42,641 bases of DNA from Clostridia bacterium (GTDB taxonomy: Bacteria; Bacillota; Clostridia; Christensenellales; Aristaeellaceae), in assembly GCA_017552615.1 (NCBI GenBank), contig JAFZPI010000009.1, positions 1 through 42,641 on the forward strand, given 5' to 3'. Shown in pieces: positions 1 to 5,841 of the stretch (position 1 is its first letter; the number at the start of each line of letters is the position of its first letter). The notes beneath the pieces are model-generated. The model worked only from the letters and a program-made list of their open reading frames with translations, was not told where the DNA came from and searched no databases. The position numbers and the translations under genes were made by a program.

Positions 1-122
1 CAGGTCGGTGCGCCGTCGCGGAGATGGAAGGAGCGGCGGATGATGTCCTTGTCCTTCCACAGCTTCATGACTTCGCGCTCGCGCTCGACGAATTTCATGT
101 CGGTGGAAACTTTCTTGTACAC
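1..122 (-). CDS. ileS: Isoleucyl-tRNA synthetase, N-terminal fragment (cut by window edge)
   Basis: Only the first 40 or so codons are in the window. They translate as VYKKVSTDMKFVEREREVMK followed by LWKDKDIIRRSFHLRDGAPT, which is the N-terminus typical of bacterial IleRS (class I, charges tRNA-Ile with isoleucine in the cytoplasm). The HIGH motif would lie just beyond the edge. The start is GTG at 120-122, chosen because AAGGAGG lies 9-10 nt upstream (132-139) and the family begins at this point. Assignment is strongly supported by the T-box riboswitch upstream on the same strand, the usual control of ileS in Firmicutes. A family A repeat lies in the 5' UTR between the T-box terminator and the start codon. 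Confidence 0.9.
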   Translation of the reverse strand, partial: MYKKVSTDMKFVEREREVMKLWKDKDIIRRSFHLRDGAPT

Positions 123-170
123 CGGGGATCAGCCTCCTTTGCATGTGGCTTTGCAAGAGGTGTGAGGTGA

Positions 171-275
171 CCTCATTCGACCCTTCGGGTCACCTTCCCC
201 TAAAGGGGAAGGCTCTGTGTACACCTGTCAGGCTTCCCCTTTAGGGGAAGCTGTCACCGGAGGTGACTGATGAGG
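171..275. repeat. Family A palindromic repeat, copy 1
   Basis: About 105 bp bounded by CCTCATTC and TGATGAGG, with the inner inverted blocks CCTTCCCCTAAAGGGGAAGG and GCTTCCCCTTTAGGGGAAGC. The same layout recurs at 25907, 32222 and 34554. It encodes nothing and looks like a small MITE-like or structured RNA element. This copy sits in the untranslated leader of ileS, downstream of the T-box terminator, so it is transcribed whenever ileS is expressed. Confidence 0.85.
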
Positions 276-323
276 TCTCTTCTGTCTTCTTTGCAAGCCA
301 GTCTGTGTTTTGCCGGGGAATGG

Positions 324-354
324 AAAACGTCCCGGCAATTGTCTTGCCGGGACG
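324..354 (-). terminator. T-box intrinsic terminator of ileS
   Basis: Read on the minus strand, CGTCCCGGCAA pairs with TTGCCGGGACG (11 bp, 5-nt loop) and is followed by TTTT. It lies directly downstream of the T-box sequence. It would form when the uncharged-tRNA-stabilised antiterminator does not. Confidence 0.9.
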
Positions 355-583
355 GATGAATGTCATCCGCGGTACCACCCGCATTGGCAGCGAAAGCCGC
401 CCTCTCTGCGCAGGCCCATGACCTGCCCGCCCTGTATCGGGAGCACCCGGACTGCCCTCAAGCACAGCTTCGGGCCGTCTCACTCCGGGGTGATCTGCGC
501 AGGCTTTTCCTCGCCGGGCTCGCACCTTCCCCGGCTCGCTTGGAGGATCCCCTCCCGCGCCGTCCCCATCACGGTGAACGTCA
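324..583 (-). promoter_or_regulatory. T-box leader (tRNA-Ile-responsive riboswitch) of ileS
   Basis: The minus strand carries the hallmark T-box GGGTGGTACCGCGG (367-380) just ahead of a strong intrinsic terminator and an aminoacyl-tRNA synthetase gene. The upstream part is GC-rich and can fold into a Stem I. A segment reading AGATCACCCCGGAGTG contains ATC, an isoleucine codon, and is a plausible specifier loop, though I did not fold the RNA. Known role of the class: uncharged tRNA-Ile binds the specifier and the antiterminator bulge, letting transcription continue into ileS. Identity of the class is near certain; the exact specifier is inferred. Confidence 0.92.
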
Positions 584-589
584 AGGGGT

Positions 590-617
590 ATTATAATGGG
601 TTTTCGGGAAAATGCAA
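590..617 (-). promoter_or_regulatory. Promoter of the ileS T-box transcript
   Basis: On the minus strand, TTGCAT (612-617) and TATAAT (590-595) are separated by 16 bp, placing the transcription start just upstream of the T-box leader. Confidence 0.75.
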
Positions 618-641
618 GAGTGAATTTGGAGGATAAATCCA

Positions 642-1571
642 TTACTGACACAACTCAAATGTATAAACCTCGTGCACTTCCGTTTCATATCCACTATAGA
701 AGCCTTGGGGCATGCCCAGGACAATCCTAGCGCCGCGGTTGAAGAGAACAAGCAGCCAGCCGTTGTCCCGGTCGAAAGACAGGCCTTCGATTTCGCCCTG
801 GAGAAGGATATCATCGAATGTGCGCTCAAGGATCACTGCAGCGCTGGTACCGCCGGGATTGAGTTCCACGCGGTAGAGGTGGTCCGGCTCGCCGTCGTCG
901 GCCGTGCCATCGTCTGCTGTCAGGAAAAGGTTTCCTTCGTAGCAGGCGATTCCCTGGATCCACTGGGGCGTCGGCTGGAGATGAACCTTCCCGAGATATG
1001 CGCCGGTGAAGAGGTCATACTTGTACAGGTATCGGCCGCTTTCACCGTCTGCCCAGGAGCAGAGCCAGATGACACCGGCGGCCGGGTCCACGGCGATGCC
1101 GGAGCACTCAGTTTGGCCGCTCTCCGGCGCAAAGGGGAAGGCGCGCTTATAAGCGAGCGTCTGGGCGTCATACACCGCGATCTGAATGTTGGATGCTTCC
1201 CCGTCCATGAAATACTCAACGCCCGCATAGAGCTCCCCGTTCCACACATCGATGTCCCCTATATGGTTGACGATCCCTTCCATTGCGGTGAAAGGGTCGG
1301 TGCTTGAGGCGAGGAGTTTCCAACTGCCGCTGTAATGCGAAAGCGTTGTACTTCCGCTGACCCAGGTTTCGCCGCCTTCCCATGCCACACCCTGGCGTCC
1401 GTCAGCATCATGGACTCCCTTCAGGTCATATCCGTAACGGGTTTCCATCAGACGGGAATCCTCCGGGCGGCCAATTTGGGTAACCGGCGGCGGCACCTCT
1501 TCCGCGCCTCCGATTCCCGCAAAAGAGATCAACATGGCCAGAACGAGCAGCCAACCAACAATACGCTTCAC
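642..1571 (-). CDS. Secreted protein of unknown function, probably beta-propeller
   Basis: 309 aa with an N-terminal signal peptide (hydrophobic stretch about residues 4-22, ending FAGIGGAEE). No catalytic motif is recognised. The body has repeated Gly/Trp/Asp-containing strands such as DVWNGELYAG, GVIWLCSWADGESG and GNLFLTADDG, which look like blades of a small propeller of the kind found in extracellular sugar-binding or lactonase-like proteins; this fold is an inference. The start is GTG at 1571 with GAGGAGG about 9 nt upstream. A promoter at 1603-1631 is overlapped by one of three evenly spaced TCGNNCGA boxes, so the gene is probably controlled by a dedicated regulator. It is divergent from a sigma-factor unit at 1863-2539, which may be functionally linked. 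It ends about 20 bp from the ileS promoter. Confidence 0.8.
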   Translation of the reverse strand: MKRIVGWLLVLAMLISFAGIGGAEEVPPPVTQIGRPEDSRLMETRYGYDLKGVHDADGRQGVAWEGGETWVSGSTTLSHYSGSWKLLASSTDPFTAMEGIVNHIGDIDVWNGELYAGVEYFMDGEASNIQIAVYDAQTLAYKRAFPFAPESGQTECSGIAVDPAAGVIWLCSWADGESGRYLYKYDLFTGAYLGKVHLQPTPQWIQGIACYEGNLFLTADDGTADDGEPDHLYRVELNPGGTSAAVILERTFDDILLQGEIEGLSFDRDNGWLLVLFNRGARIVLGMPQGFYSGYETEVHEVYTFELCQ

Positions 1572-1602
1572 GGTACTTCCTCCTCAAACATCAACTGAAT
1601 AT

Positions 1603-1631
1603 AGACTATTAAGAATCGAACGATTTGTCAA
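1603..1631 (-). promoter_or_regulatory. Promoter of the secreted propeller-like gene
   Basis: On the minus strand a perfect -35 TTGACA (1626-1631) is followed after 17 bp by TAGTCT (1603-1608). The weak -10 suits a regulated promoter. A TCGNNCGA box lies between the two hexamers. Confidence 0.65.
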
Positions 1632-1667
1632 CATAAATCGTCCGAGCTGAAAACAAAAATCGTACGA
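1616..1667. promoter_or_regulatory. Array of three TCGNNCGA operator-like boxes, 22-bp period
   Basis: TCGAACGA (1616-1623), TCGTCCGA (1638-1645) and TCGTACGA (1660-1667) begin exactly 22 bp apart, about two helical turns, so all three face the same side of the DNA. Each is flanked by A/T, giving AAATCGTNCGA. The first lies in the -35/-10 spacer of the minus-strand promoter; the others lie upstream of it. The third is about 40 bp upstream of the -35 of the divergent plus-strand promoter. The cognate protein is unknown. Confidence 0.6.
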
Positions 1668-1706
1668 TCCGAGGCGGAGAGACCCAAAAGTCGTCGGAAG
1701 CAAATC

Positions 1707-1735
1707 TTGCGCATTGCGCTGTTTTGTGGTAGGAT
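1707..1735 (+). promoter_or_regulatory. Promoter of the leader-peptide/sigma-factor unit
   Basis: TTGCGC (1707-1712), 17-bp spacer, TAGGAT (1730-1735). It would start transcription just ahead of the two leader hairpins at 1748-1794. Confidence 0.55.
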
Positions 1736-1747
1736 AACGATGGAAAG

Positions 1748-1794
1748 CCCCCGGTCCGCACCCGACCGGGGGACGGGCGAGAATTATTCGCCCG
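1748..1794 (+). other. Two consecutive stem-loops in the 5' leader of the sigma unit
   Basis: CCCCCGGTC/GACCGGGGG (1748-1772, 9 bp) is followed after one base by CGGGCGA/TCGCCCG (1774-1794, 7 bp). No T-run follows, so they are not ordinary intrinsic terminators. They fall between the promoter and the start codon at 1863 and could stabilise the mRNA or act as a regulatory leader. Confidence 0.6.
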
Positions 1795-1862
1795 GCAAGC
1801 TGCCATCCTGCCGGATACTGCGTATCAATCTGTGAAACCGTAATGAAAGGAGGTACCAGGCT

Positions 1863-2057
1863 ATGGAGAGGAAATTAGCTGCGCTTTTTGACTTCCAGAA
1901 ATTTGAGAACAACAGTGACCTGCAGAAGGTCATTGATGCTGTTCATGCACGCTCCGCCCGGCGCGAGCTGAGCATGGAAGATCTGGAATACGTCAACGCG
2001 GCGCAGGGTTCCTATATCAGCCCGGAACAAAATCCCTTGGAGAAGCCACGGAAGTGA
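1863..2057 (+). CDS. 64-aa leader-like small protein coupled to sigma factor
   Basis: MERKLAALFDFQKFENN... followed by a helical segment SDLQKVIDAV and the motif ELSMEDLEYVNAAQG, then a short tail rich in P, E and K. The LSxEDLExVxAxxG pattern resembles the end of Nif11-type or other ribosomal-peptide leader sequences (LSDEELEAVAGG), but no cysteine or obvious core peptide follows, so the likeness may be superficial. The start ATG at 1863 has AAAGGAGGT about 9 nt upstream. Its TGA overlaps the GTG start of the ECF sigma gene (GTGA), which implies translational coupling. It could be a small anti-sigma-like partner or a signal peptide. No function is established from the sequence. Confidence 0.75.
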   Translation: MERKLAALFDFQKFENNSDLQKVIDAVHARSARRELSMEDLEYVNAAQGSYISPEQNPLEKPRK

Positions 2058-2539
2058 CGACCCCTGACGTCGGTCAGATTTATACGGATTATCACGGCAA
2101 GGTGATGGGCTATATCCGGGCGCGGGTGCAAAGCGCCGCGGATGCGGAGGATCTGTGCTCGGACGTGTTCGAGAAGGTGTTCCTCAAAATCGGGGACTAC
2201 GACAGCGAAAAGTCTGCGCTGAGCACCTGGATCTTCACGATCACCCGCAACACGGTGATCGACTTCTTCCGGCGGAATCATCCTTCGGATGAGCTGGACG
2301 AGAACATCCCGGACGATTCGGAAGTGGACGCAGCCCTGCTGCGGACGGAAACCCTCAGCGAACTGGCGATGGCCTTGCGGCACCTGCCGGCACAATTCGC
2401 GGAGATCGTCGTCCTGCGTTATTATGACAACAAACCCCTGACGGAGATTGCCGACCGCCTTGGCATCAGCTATGGCGCGGTCAAACTCCGGCACCAGGCG
2501 GCGCTGAAGGCGCTGCGGGAAGCGCTGGGAGAGAATTGA
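2054..2539 (+). CDS. ECF-type RNA polymerase sigma factor
   Basis: 161 aa with the two-domain ECF layout. Region 2 (about residues 10-77) includes DAEDLCSDVFEKVF and the STWIFTITRNTVIDFFRR segment that recognises the -10 element. Region 4 (about 105-155) is an HTH, with EIADRLGISYGAVKLRHQAA contacting the -35 element. Length is normal for a minimal ECF sigma. The start is GTG at 2054, overlapping the stop of the 64-aa gene. No anti-sigma factor with a membrane segment lies downstream; the coupled 64-aa protein is the only candidate partner. Targets are unknown; the divergent secreted protein is a reasonable guess. Confidence 0.88.
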   Translation: MTTPDVGQIYTDYHGKVMGYIRARVQSAADAEDLCSDVFEKVFLKIGDYDSEKSALSTWIFTITRNTVIDFFRRNHPSDELDENIPDDSEVDAALLRTETLSELAMALRHLPAQFAEIVVLRYYDNKPLTEIADRLGISYGAVKLRHQAALKALREALGEN

Positions 2540-2553
2540 TAAAGCATAGAAAA

Positions 2554-2654
2554 TAGGGCATAAGGAATAAGGCAGAAGGCACAAGGAACGGGGCATGGGA
2601 TTTATGAAGCCTTGCATTCATAACTATGCCTTATGCCTTGTGCCTTATGCCCTA
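2554..2654. repeat. GGCATAAGG-type inverted repeat downstream of sigma gene
   Basis: TAGGGCATAAGG (2554-2565) is the exact reverse complement of CCTTATGCCCTA (2643-2654), with AAGGCACAAGG (2576-2586) matching CCTTGTGCCTT (2636-2646). The arms contain imperfect iterations of AAGGCAYAAGG. It forms one large imperfect hairpin, ends in CTAAAAAAG and lies just before the tRNA promoter. It may act as a transcription end for the sigma unit or be another small dispersed element. Confidence 0.65.
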
Positions 2655-2663
2655 AAAAAGGGC

Positions 2664-2692
2664 TTGACAACCGTGCCAAAGGATGGTAATAT
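2664..2692 (+). promoter_or_regulatory. Promoter of the tRNA pair
   Basis: A perfect TTGACA (2664-2669), 17-bp spacer and TAATAT (2687-2692) lie 24 bp before the first tRNA base. Confidence 0.85.
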
Positions 2693-2716
2693 AGCCCTTG
2701 CATTCCGGGAATGCGA

Positions 2717-2787
2717 TGGGGAATAGTGTAACGGCAGCACCTGCGACTCTGACTCGCCCAGTCTAGGTTCGAATCCTAGTTCCCCAG
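2717..2787 (+). tRNA. tRNA-Gln (anticodon CTG)
   Basis: The cloverleaf is complete. Acceptor TGGGGAA pairs with TTCCCCA; D arm GTGT/GCAC; anticodon loop CTCTGAC with CTG at positions 34-36; T arm CTAGG-TTCGAAT-CCTAG. The U1-A72 pair and G discriminator are typical of bacterial tRNA-Gln. The anticodon stem TGCGA/TCGCC has one mismatch at its outer pair. CCA is not encoded. It reads CAG codons. Confidence 0.93.
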
Positions 2788-2792
2788 CTTAT

Positions 2793-2865
2793 GGCTCCGT
2801 TGTCTAGAGGCCTAGGACGTCGCCCTCTCAAGGCGAAAACACCGGTTCGAATCCGGTCGGAGCTG
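2793..2865 (+). tRNA. tRNA-Glu (anticodon CTC)
   Basis: Acceptor GGCTCCG pairs with CGGAGCT (G-U at the first pair). Anticodon arm TCGCC-CTCTCAA-GGCGA gives CTC, reading GAG. T arm ACCGG-TTCGAAT-CCGGT. CCA is not encoded. It lies 5 nt after tRNA-Gln and is cotranscribed with it. Both are C34 isoacceptors; U34 partners must be elsewhere. Confidence 0.93.
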
Positions 2866-2872
2866 CGCGAAG

Positions 2873-2896
2873 CGCCTGCAGAGAACAGGCGTTTTT
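2873..2896 (+). terminator. Terminator of the tRNA pair
   Basis: CGCCTG (2873-2878) pairs with CAGGCG (2886-2891), 7-nt loop, followed by TTTTTC. Confidence 0.85.
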
Positions 2897-2902
2897 CTTG
2901 TA

Positions 2903-3049
2903 CCCTCTCCGCCCCTTCGGGGCACCTCTCCCAGAGGGAGAGGCAAGGCAGTAAAGCTTCTTTTGCAAGCTTGACTCAAAGTCAAAAGCGGAGCGCATCA
3001 TCCTCTTGGCTCCCCCTCCGGGGGAGCTGGCGCGAAGCGCCTGAGAGGG
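2903..3049. repeat. Family B palindromic repeat, copy 1
   Basis: About 147 bp. The left end CCCTCTCCGCCCCTTCGGGG leads into CTCTCCCAGAGGGAGAGGC; the right end is GGCTCCCCCTCCGGGGGAGC, then GGCGCGAAGCGCC and GAGAGGG. The outer ends are inverted (CCCTCTC/GAGAGGG) and each half folds on itself. The centre differs between copies (13240, 28464). It is non-coding and lies between the tRNA terminator and the prsA-like terminator. Confidence 0.85.
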
Positions 3050-3055
3050 AAGGGG

Positions 3056-3081
3056 AAAAAGCCGCTCCGTCAAGGAGCGGC
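3056..3081 (-). terminator. Terminator of the PrsA-like gene
   Basis: On the minus strand GCCGCTCC and GGAGCGGC form an 8-bp stem with a 5-nt loop, followed by TTTTT. Confidence 0.9.
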
Positions 3082-3104
3082 CTGCATCATTATGAGAAGT
3101 TTTC

Positions 3105-4442
3105 TTATTCTGCCGTAGTTTCCTCTTCATCCATCAGGATTTCCATATTCCAGTCCTGGCCGGCGTCGGTGTAGACGATTTCGGCCTGGCTGATCCAGTG
3201 TTCGACCATCGCGCTGTAGATCTCATCTTCTTTGTCGGCCAGGAGGGTTTCGCGGTAGTCTTCACGCATCGCGTCGGTGAGGGGCGTCGGGCCTTCGGCG
3301 ATATCGTCCACATACAGGATCAGGTGGACGCCGAAGCTGGTGACGACCGGGTCGGAGATCTCACCGGGATGCTCGATGCCGAAGACGCCCTGGACAAACG
3401 TGGAGTCATACTCAAGGCTGCCCTCGGAGACCAGATAGCCCTGGCTCAGGGCGGGTTCGACGGTCATCCCGGAGTCCGTGCCGTACAGGGCGATGAGCTC
3501 GTCGAAGCTCTTGCCCTCGTCGAGGGCGGCGTCGATCGCGTCAAGGGTTTCCCGCACCGAATCGATGACAGCCTGGCGGGCGGTTTCGACTTGCTCGAAG
3601 GTGACGGCGTTTTCATCGGTGCCTTCGCCGGTCTCGGTGGCCTCGGCCTGTTCCTCCCAGGTAGCGGCCAGGGTGAGGTAGTTATTCAGGGCTTCTTCGT
3701 CAGGGTCCAGCAGGATGTGCTTCACCGAGCGGAAGCCTGCGGGGATGTAATTCAGCTCATAGCCGAAATAGGTGTACATGGAGTAGATTTCCGCGGGACT
3801 CATGCCGTAGCCGTCTTCATCGTAGAGCAGCGAGCGGTCTTCTTCCGCGATGGAAGCGTGGTAGGCTTCGATGTCCTCGTCGGTCACGGTGATGTCCTCA
3901 TCCGCCAGCACCGCCGCCTTGACCCGCTGGTTGATGGCATTGGCCTTGGCGTTTTCAAGGGTGCTTTCCTTGGTGTAGCCGCCGGCCTGATAGTACGCGA
4001 TGGCGTTTTCGCGCAGGATGGCAAGTTCATCCTCGGCGATATCGGCCGGTTCTTCGACGCCGGTCTCTTCATAGATATAGTTGGCGATGGCTTCTTCCCA
4101 CAGTGCGTCATTGTCGGTCACGAGCTGGTTGAGTTCTTCGTCGGTGAAGGATTCCAGGCCATTCTCGGCCGCGTAGACCGAGATCACGGCTTCCCAAACC
4201 ATCTCCTGGGTGGAGAAGGCGCGGATGATCCGCTGGTTTTCGGCGCTGGTCATGTCATAGCCGTAATAGGAGTACATTTCGATATAGTAATCGTAGATCG
4301 GCTGCACATCGGAGAGGAAGTACTCCCGGCCGTTCACGGTGAAGAGCAGCGGGTTATCCGCGCTCTCGGCACAGGCGATCGCCGTGCAGCCCAAGAGCAT
4401 GCACAGGGTCAGGATCAGGGCAGCCAAACGTTTCATCATCAT
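3105..4442 (-). CDS. PrsA/SurA-like secreted foldase (parvulin-type)
   Basis: 445 aa, exported: signal segment about residues 4-22 containing LLGC, which could be a lipobox, and AIACAES, which could instead be a signal peptidase I site. The N-terminal region (about 30-190) is the helical SurA/trigger-factor-like chaperone part, rich in Tyr and Glu. The parvulin-like domain begins near FRSVKHILL (about residue 237) and ends with SFGVHLILYVDD, the conserved closing strand of rotamases. A Glu/Thr-rich insert splits this domain. Known role of the family: peptidyl-prolyl isomerase and chaperone for proteins folding outside the membrane. Three consecutive ATG codons follow GGATGGAG; the first is used here. 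It has its own promoter (4483-4511) and terminator, so it is monocistronic. Confidence 0.82.
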   Translation of the reverse strand: MMMKRLAALILTLCMLLGCTAIACAESADNPLLFTVNGREYFLSDVQPIYDYYIEMYSYYGYDMTSAENQRIIRAFSTQEMVWEAVISVYAAENGLESFTDEELNQLVTDNDALWEEAIANYIYEETGVEEPADIAEDELAILRENAIAYYQAGGYTKESTLENAKANAINQRVKAAVLADEDITVTDEDIEAYHASIAEEDRSLLYDEDGYGMSPAEIYSMYTYFGYELNYIPAGFRSVKHILLDPDEEALNNYLTLAATWEEQAEATETGEGTDENAVTFEQVETARQAVIDSVRETLDAIDAALDEGKSFDELIALYGTDSGMTVEPALSQGYLVSEGSLEYDSTFVQGVFGIEHPGEISDPVVTSFGVHLILYVDDIAEGPTPLTDAMREDYRETLLADKEDEIYSAMVEHWISQAEIVYTDAGQDWNMEILMDEEETTAE

Positions 4443-4482
4443 GGAATCTCCATCCTTTCATCCCGGATCAGCGGGTAGGCTT

Positions 4483-4511
4483 ATTATGACATGTTTTCAG
4501 AACAAACGCAA
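4483..4511 (-). promoter_or_regulatory. Promoter of the PrsA-like gene
   Basis: On the minus strand TTGCGT (4506-4511), 17-bp spacer, CATAAT (4483-4488). Confidence 0.65.
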
Positions 4512-4551
4512 GCGACCGGGAAAAAGTTACAGACTGTTCACGATTCAGTAC

Positions 4552-4582
4552 AAAAACGGACCCGCCGGGGTGGCAGGTCCGC
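4552..4582 (-). terminator. Terminator of the CapA-like gene
   Basis: On the minus strand GGACCTGCC and GGCGGGTCC pair around ACCCC, followed by GTTTTTG. Confidence 0.88.
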
Positions 4583-4596
4583 TGTCGATTTGATTT

Positions 4597-5685
4597 TTAT
4601 TCCGCCCGGATGCTTCCGTCCGCGTCGATCCAGATCGTTTCGGTGTCCGCGAAGGCCTTGGGCAGGGTGATGAGGCTGCCCTTGGACTGCTGCGCGATCA
4701 GCCGGTTCATGCTGACCTTGCGGTTCTTTGCGATCTGCAGGATGAAGGGCTTATAGTCCCCGCGGTCACCGGTCTTGAAGGGCGTCGCGCGCATGACTTG
4801 CAGGACCGGTGCCTCGCCGGTGATGTCGTATTCGAGCGTAATGACCGCGCCGAAGGTGGAGACTGCGCCGGAATACCCGTCACAGAGGGCGCCGAGAGAC
4901 GAAAGGATGGGCTTGCCCTTATAATAGTAGATGGGGTGAAGCGTGTCGGAGCCGTGTCCCCAGACCACGTCGACGCCGCCGTCGATCAGTTCCTGGGCGA
5001 TGGTCAGGTTAGCATGGGTGGGAGTGCTGGCGTCCGTCTTGCCCCAGTTGACACTGACGATGACGAGACTGCAGTCATGCTCCCGCAGGAGGCGCACGCG
5101 TTCCAGGATGGCCGCGACGTCACGCTCGGCCGGATTTTCATAGCCGACCACGCCAATGCGGATGTCCTTCACCAGCCAGATCAGCAGTTCGTCAAAAGTA
5201 TCGCCGGAGCGGGTTTCCATCGTGCCGAAATGCAGGACGCCGGCCTCGTCCAGCACCCGCTGGGTGTTGGTGTAGCCGGCGGTGCCGAAGTCGCCGACCT
5301 TATCATCTGCGAGGCACACGGCATCAATTCCGGCCGCCGTCAGAAAACGCACAGCCTCCTCCGGCGCACAGTAGAGGGAAGAACCGCTGGGCTTGGGGAT
5401 GTCTTCGTTCACAAAAGGCATGTGCAGGCAGCCGAGCGTGAGGTCATCTGACTGGAAAAGGGTGGTGAAGTCGCCGAGCAGCCAGTCGTCTGCCTGGGTC
5501 GCCTGAACCTGGGTCAGGCTCCGGGCCTGTGTGTTCCAGCGGGTGGTGTCACCCAGGCCGATCCGGCCGGTCAGGGTGATCGTCAGGCGTCCGTCGTTTT
5601 CGGGTTCCTCGGCAAAGGCTGCCGGTATGGCGATTAAAATGGTGAATGCCAGCAGCAGGGCCAGCATGAATTTGCTTCTGCGCAT
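4597..5685 (-). CDS. CapA/PgsA-like secreted protein with altered metal-binding motifs
   Basis: 362 aa with a signal peptide ending PAAFAEE. The body matches the CapA family (calcineurin-like fold, linked to poly-gamma-glutamate synthesis and other envelope roles): an opening strand ITLTGRIGLGD, GIDAVCLADDKVGDFG where family members have A-N-H-x-x-D-x-G, IVSVNWGKT where they have HWG, and VVWGHGSDTLHPIYYYKGKP near the usual G-H-x-P-H block. Several usual ligands are replaced (N-H by D-D, H-W-G by N-W-G), so a phosphatase-like activity is doubtful and it may be a binding paralogue. The start has GGAGG 8 nt upstream. It has its own promoter at 5719-5747 and terminator at 4552-4582. Confidence 0.75.
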   Translation of the reverse strand: MRRSKFMLALLLAFTILIAIPAAFAEEPENDGRLTITLTGRIGLGDTTRWNTQARSLTQVQATQADDWLLGDFTTLFQSDDLTLGCLHMPFVNEDIPKPSGSSLYCAPEEAVRFLTAAGIDAVCLADDKVGDFGTAGYTNTQRVLDEAGVLHFGTMETRSGDTFDELLIWLVKDIRIGVVGYENPAERDVAAILERVRLLREHDCSLVIVSVNWGKTDASTPTHANLTIAQELIDGGVDVVWGHGSDTLHPIYYYKGKPILSSLGALCDGYSGAVSTFGAVITLEYDITGEAPVLQVMRATPFKTGDRGDYKPFILQIAKNRKVSMNRLIAQQSKGSLITLPKAFADTETIWIDADGSIRAE

Positions 5686-5718
5686 GAATCGAGCCTCCGA
5701 TCATGGTTGTGCAATATG

Positions 5719-5747
5719 ATTGTAACAAATCCGCAACAGGATGTCAA
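5719..5747 (-). promoter_or_regulatory. Promoter of the CapA-like gene
   Basis: On the minus strand a perfect TTGACA (5742-5747), 17-bp spacer, TACAAT (5719-5724). Confidence 0.88.
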
Positions 5748-5784
5748 TATTCCAATGGATTTTCTTGGGAGGCTTTACACATGC

Positions 5785-5823
5785 AAAAGCCCCCGCCCCC
5801 TTGCGAAAGGGGACAGGGGCTTT
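5785..5823 (-). terminator. Terminator of the alr-coaD operon
   Basis: On the minus strand AAAGCCCCTGTCCCC pairs with GGGGGCGGGGGCTTTT around a TTTCGCAA-type loop. It lies 19 bp after the last gene of the operon. The flanking A and T runs could also let it act in the other direction. Confidence 0.88.
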
Positions 5824-5841
5824 GGGTACGGAGTGCCGGGA

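Noticed and set aside
1748-1794. Rho-independent terminator upstream of the 64-aa gene
   Set aside because: Two strong stems exist, but neither is followed by a T-run on either strand, so a leader structure is more likely.
2717-3049. Integration (att) site at the tRNA genes
   Set aside because: No integrase gene and no duplicated tRNA 3' end was seen nearby; the adjacent repeat is a family B element found elsewhere too.
2791-3174. 127-codon plus-strand frame
   Set aside because: It overlaps tRNA-Glu, its terminator and a family B repeat.
3198-4478. 426-codon plus-strand frame opposite the PrsA-like gene
   Set aside because: It is antisense to a gene with signal peptide, rotamase motifs, promoter and terminator; its own translation is Gly/Val/Asp-rich without recognisable domains.
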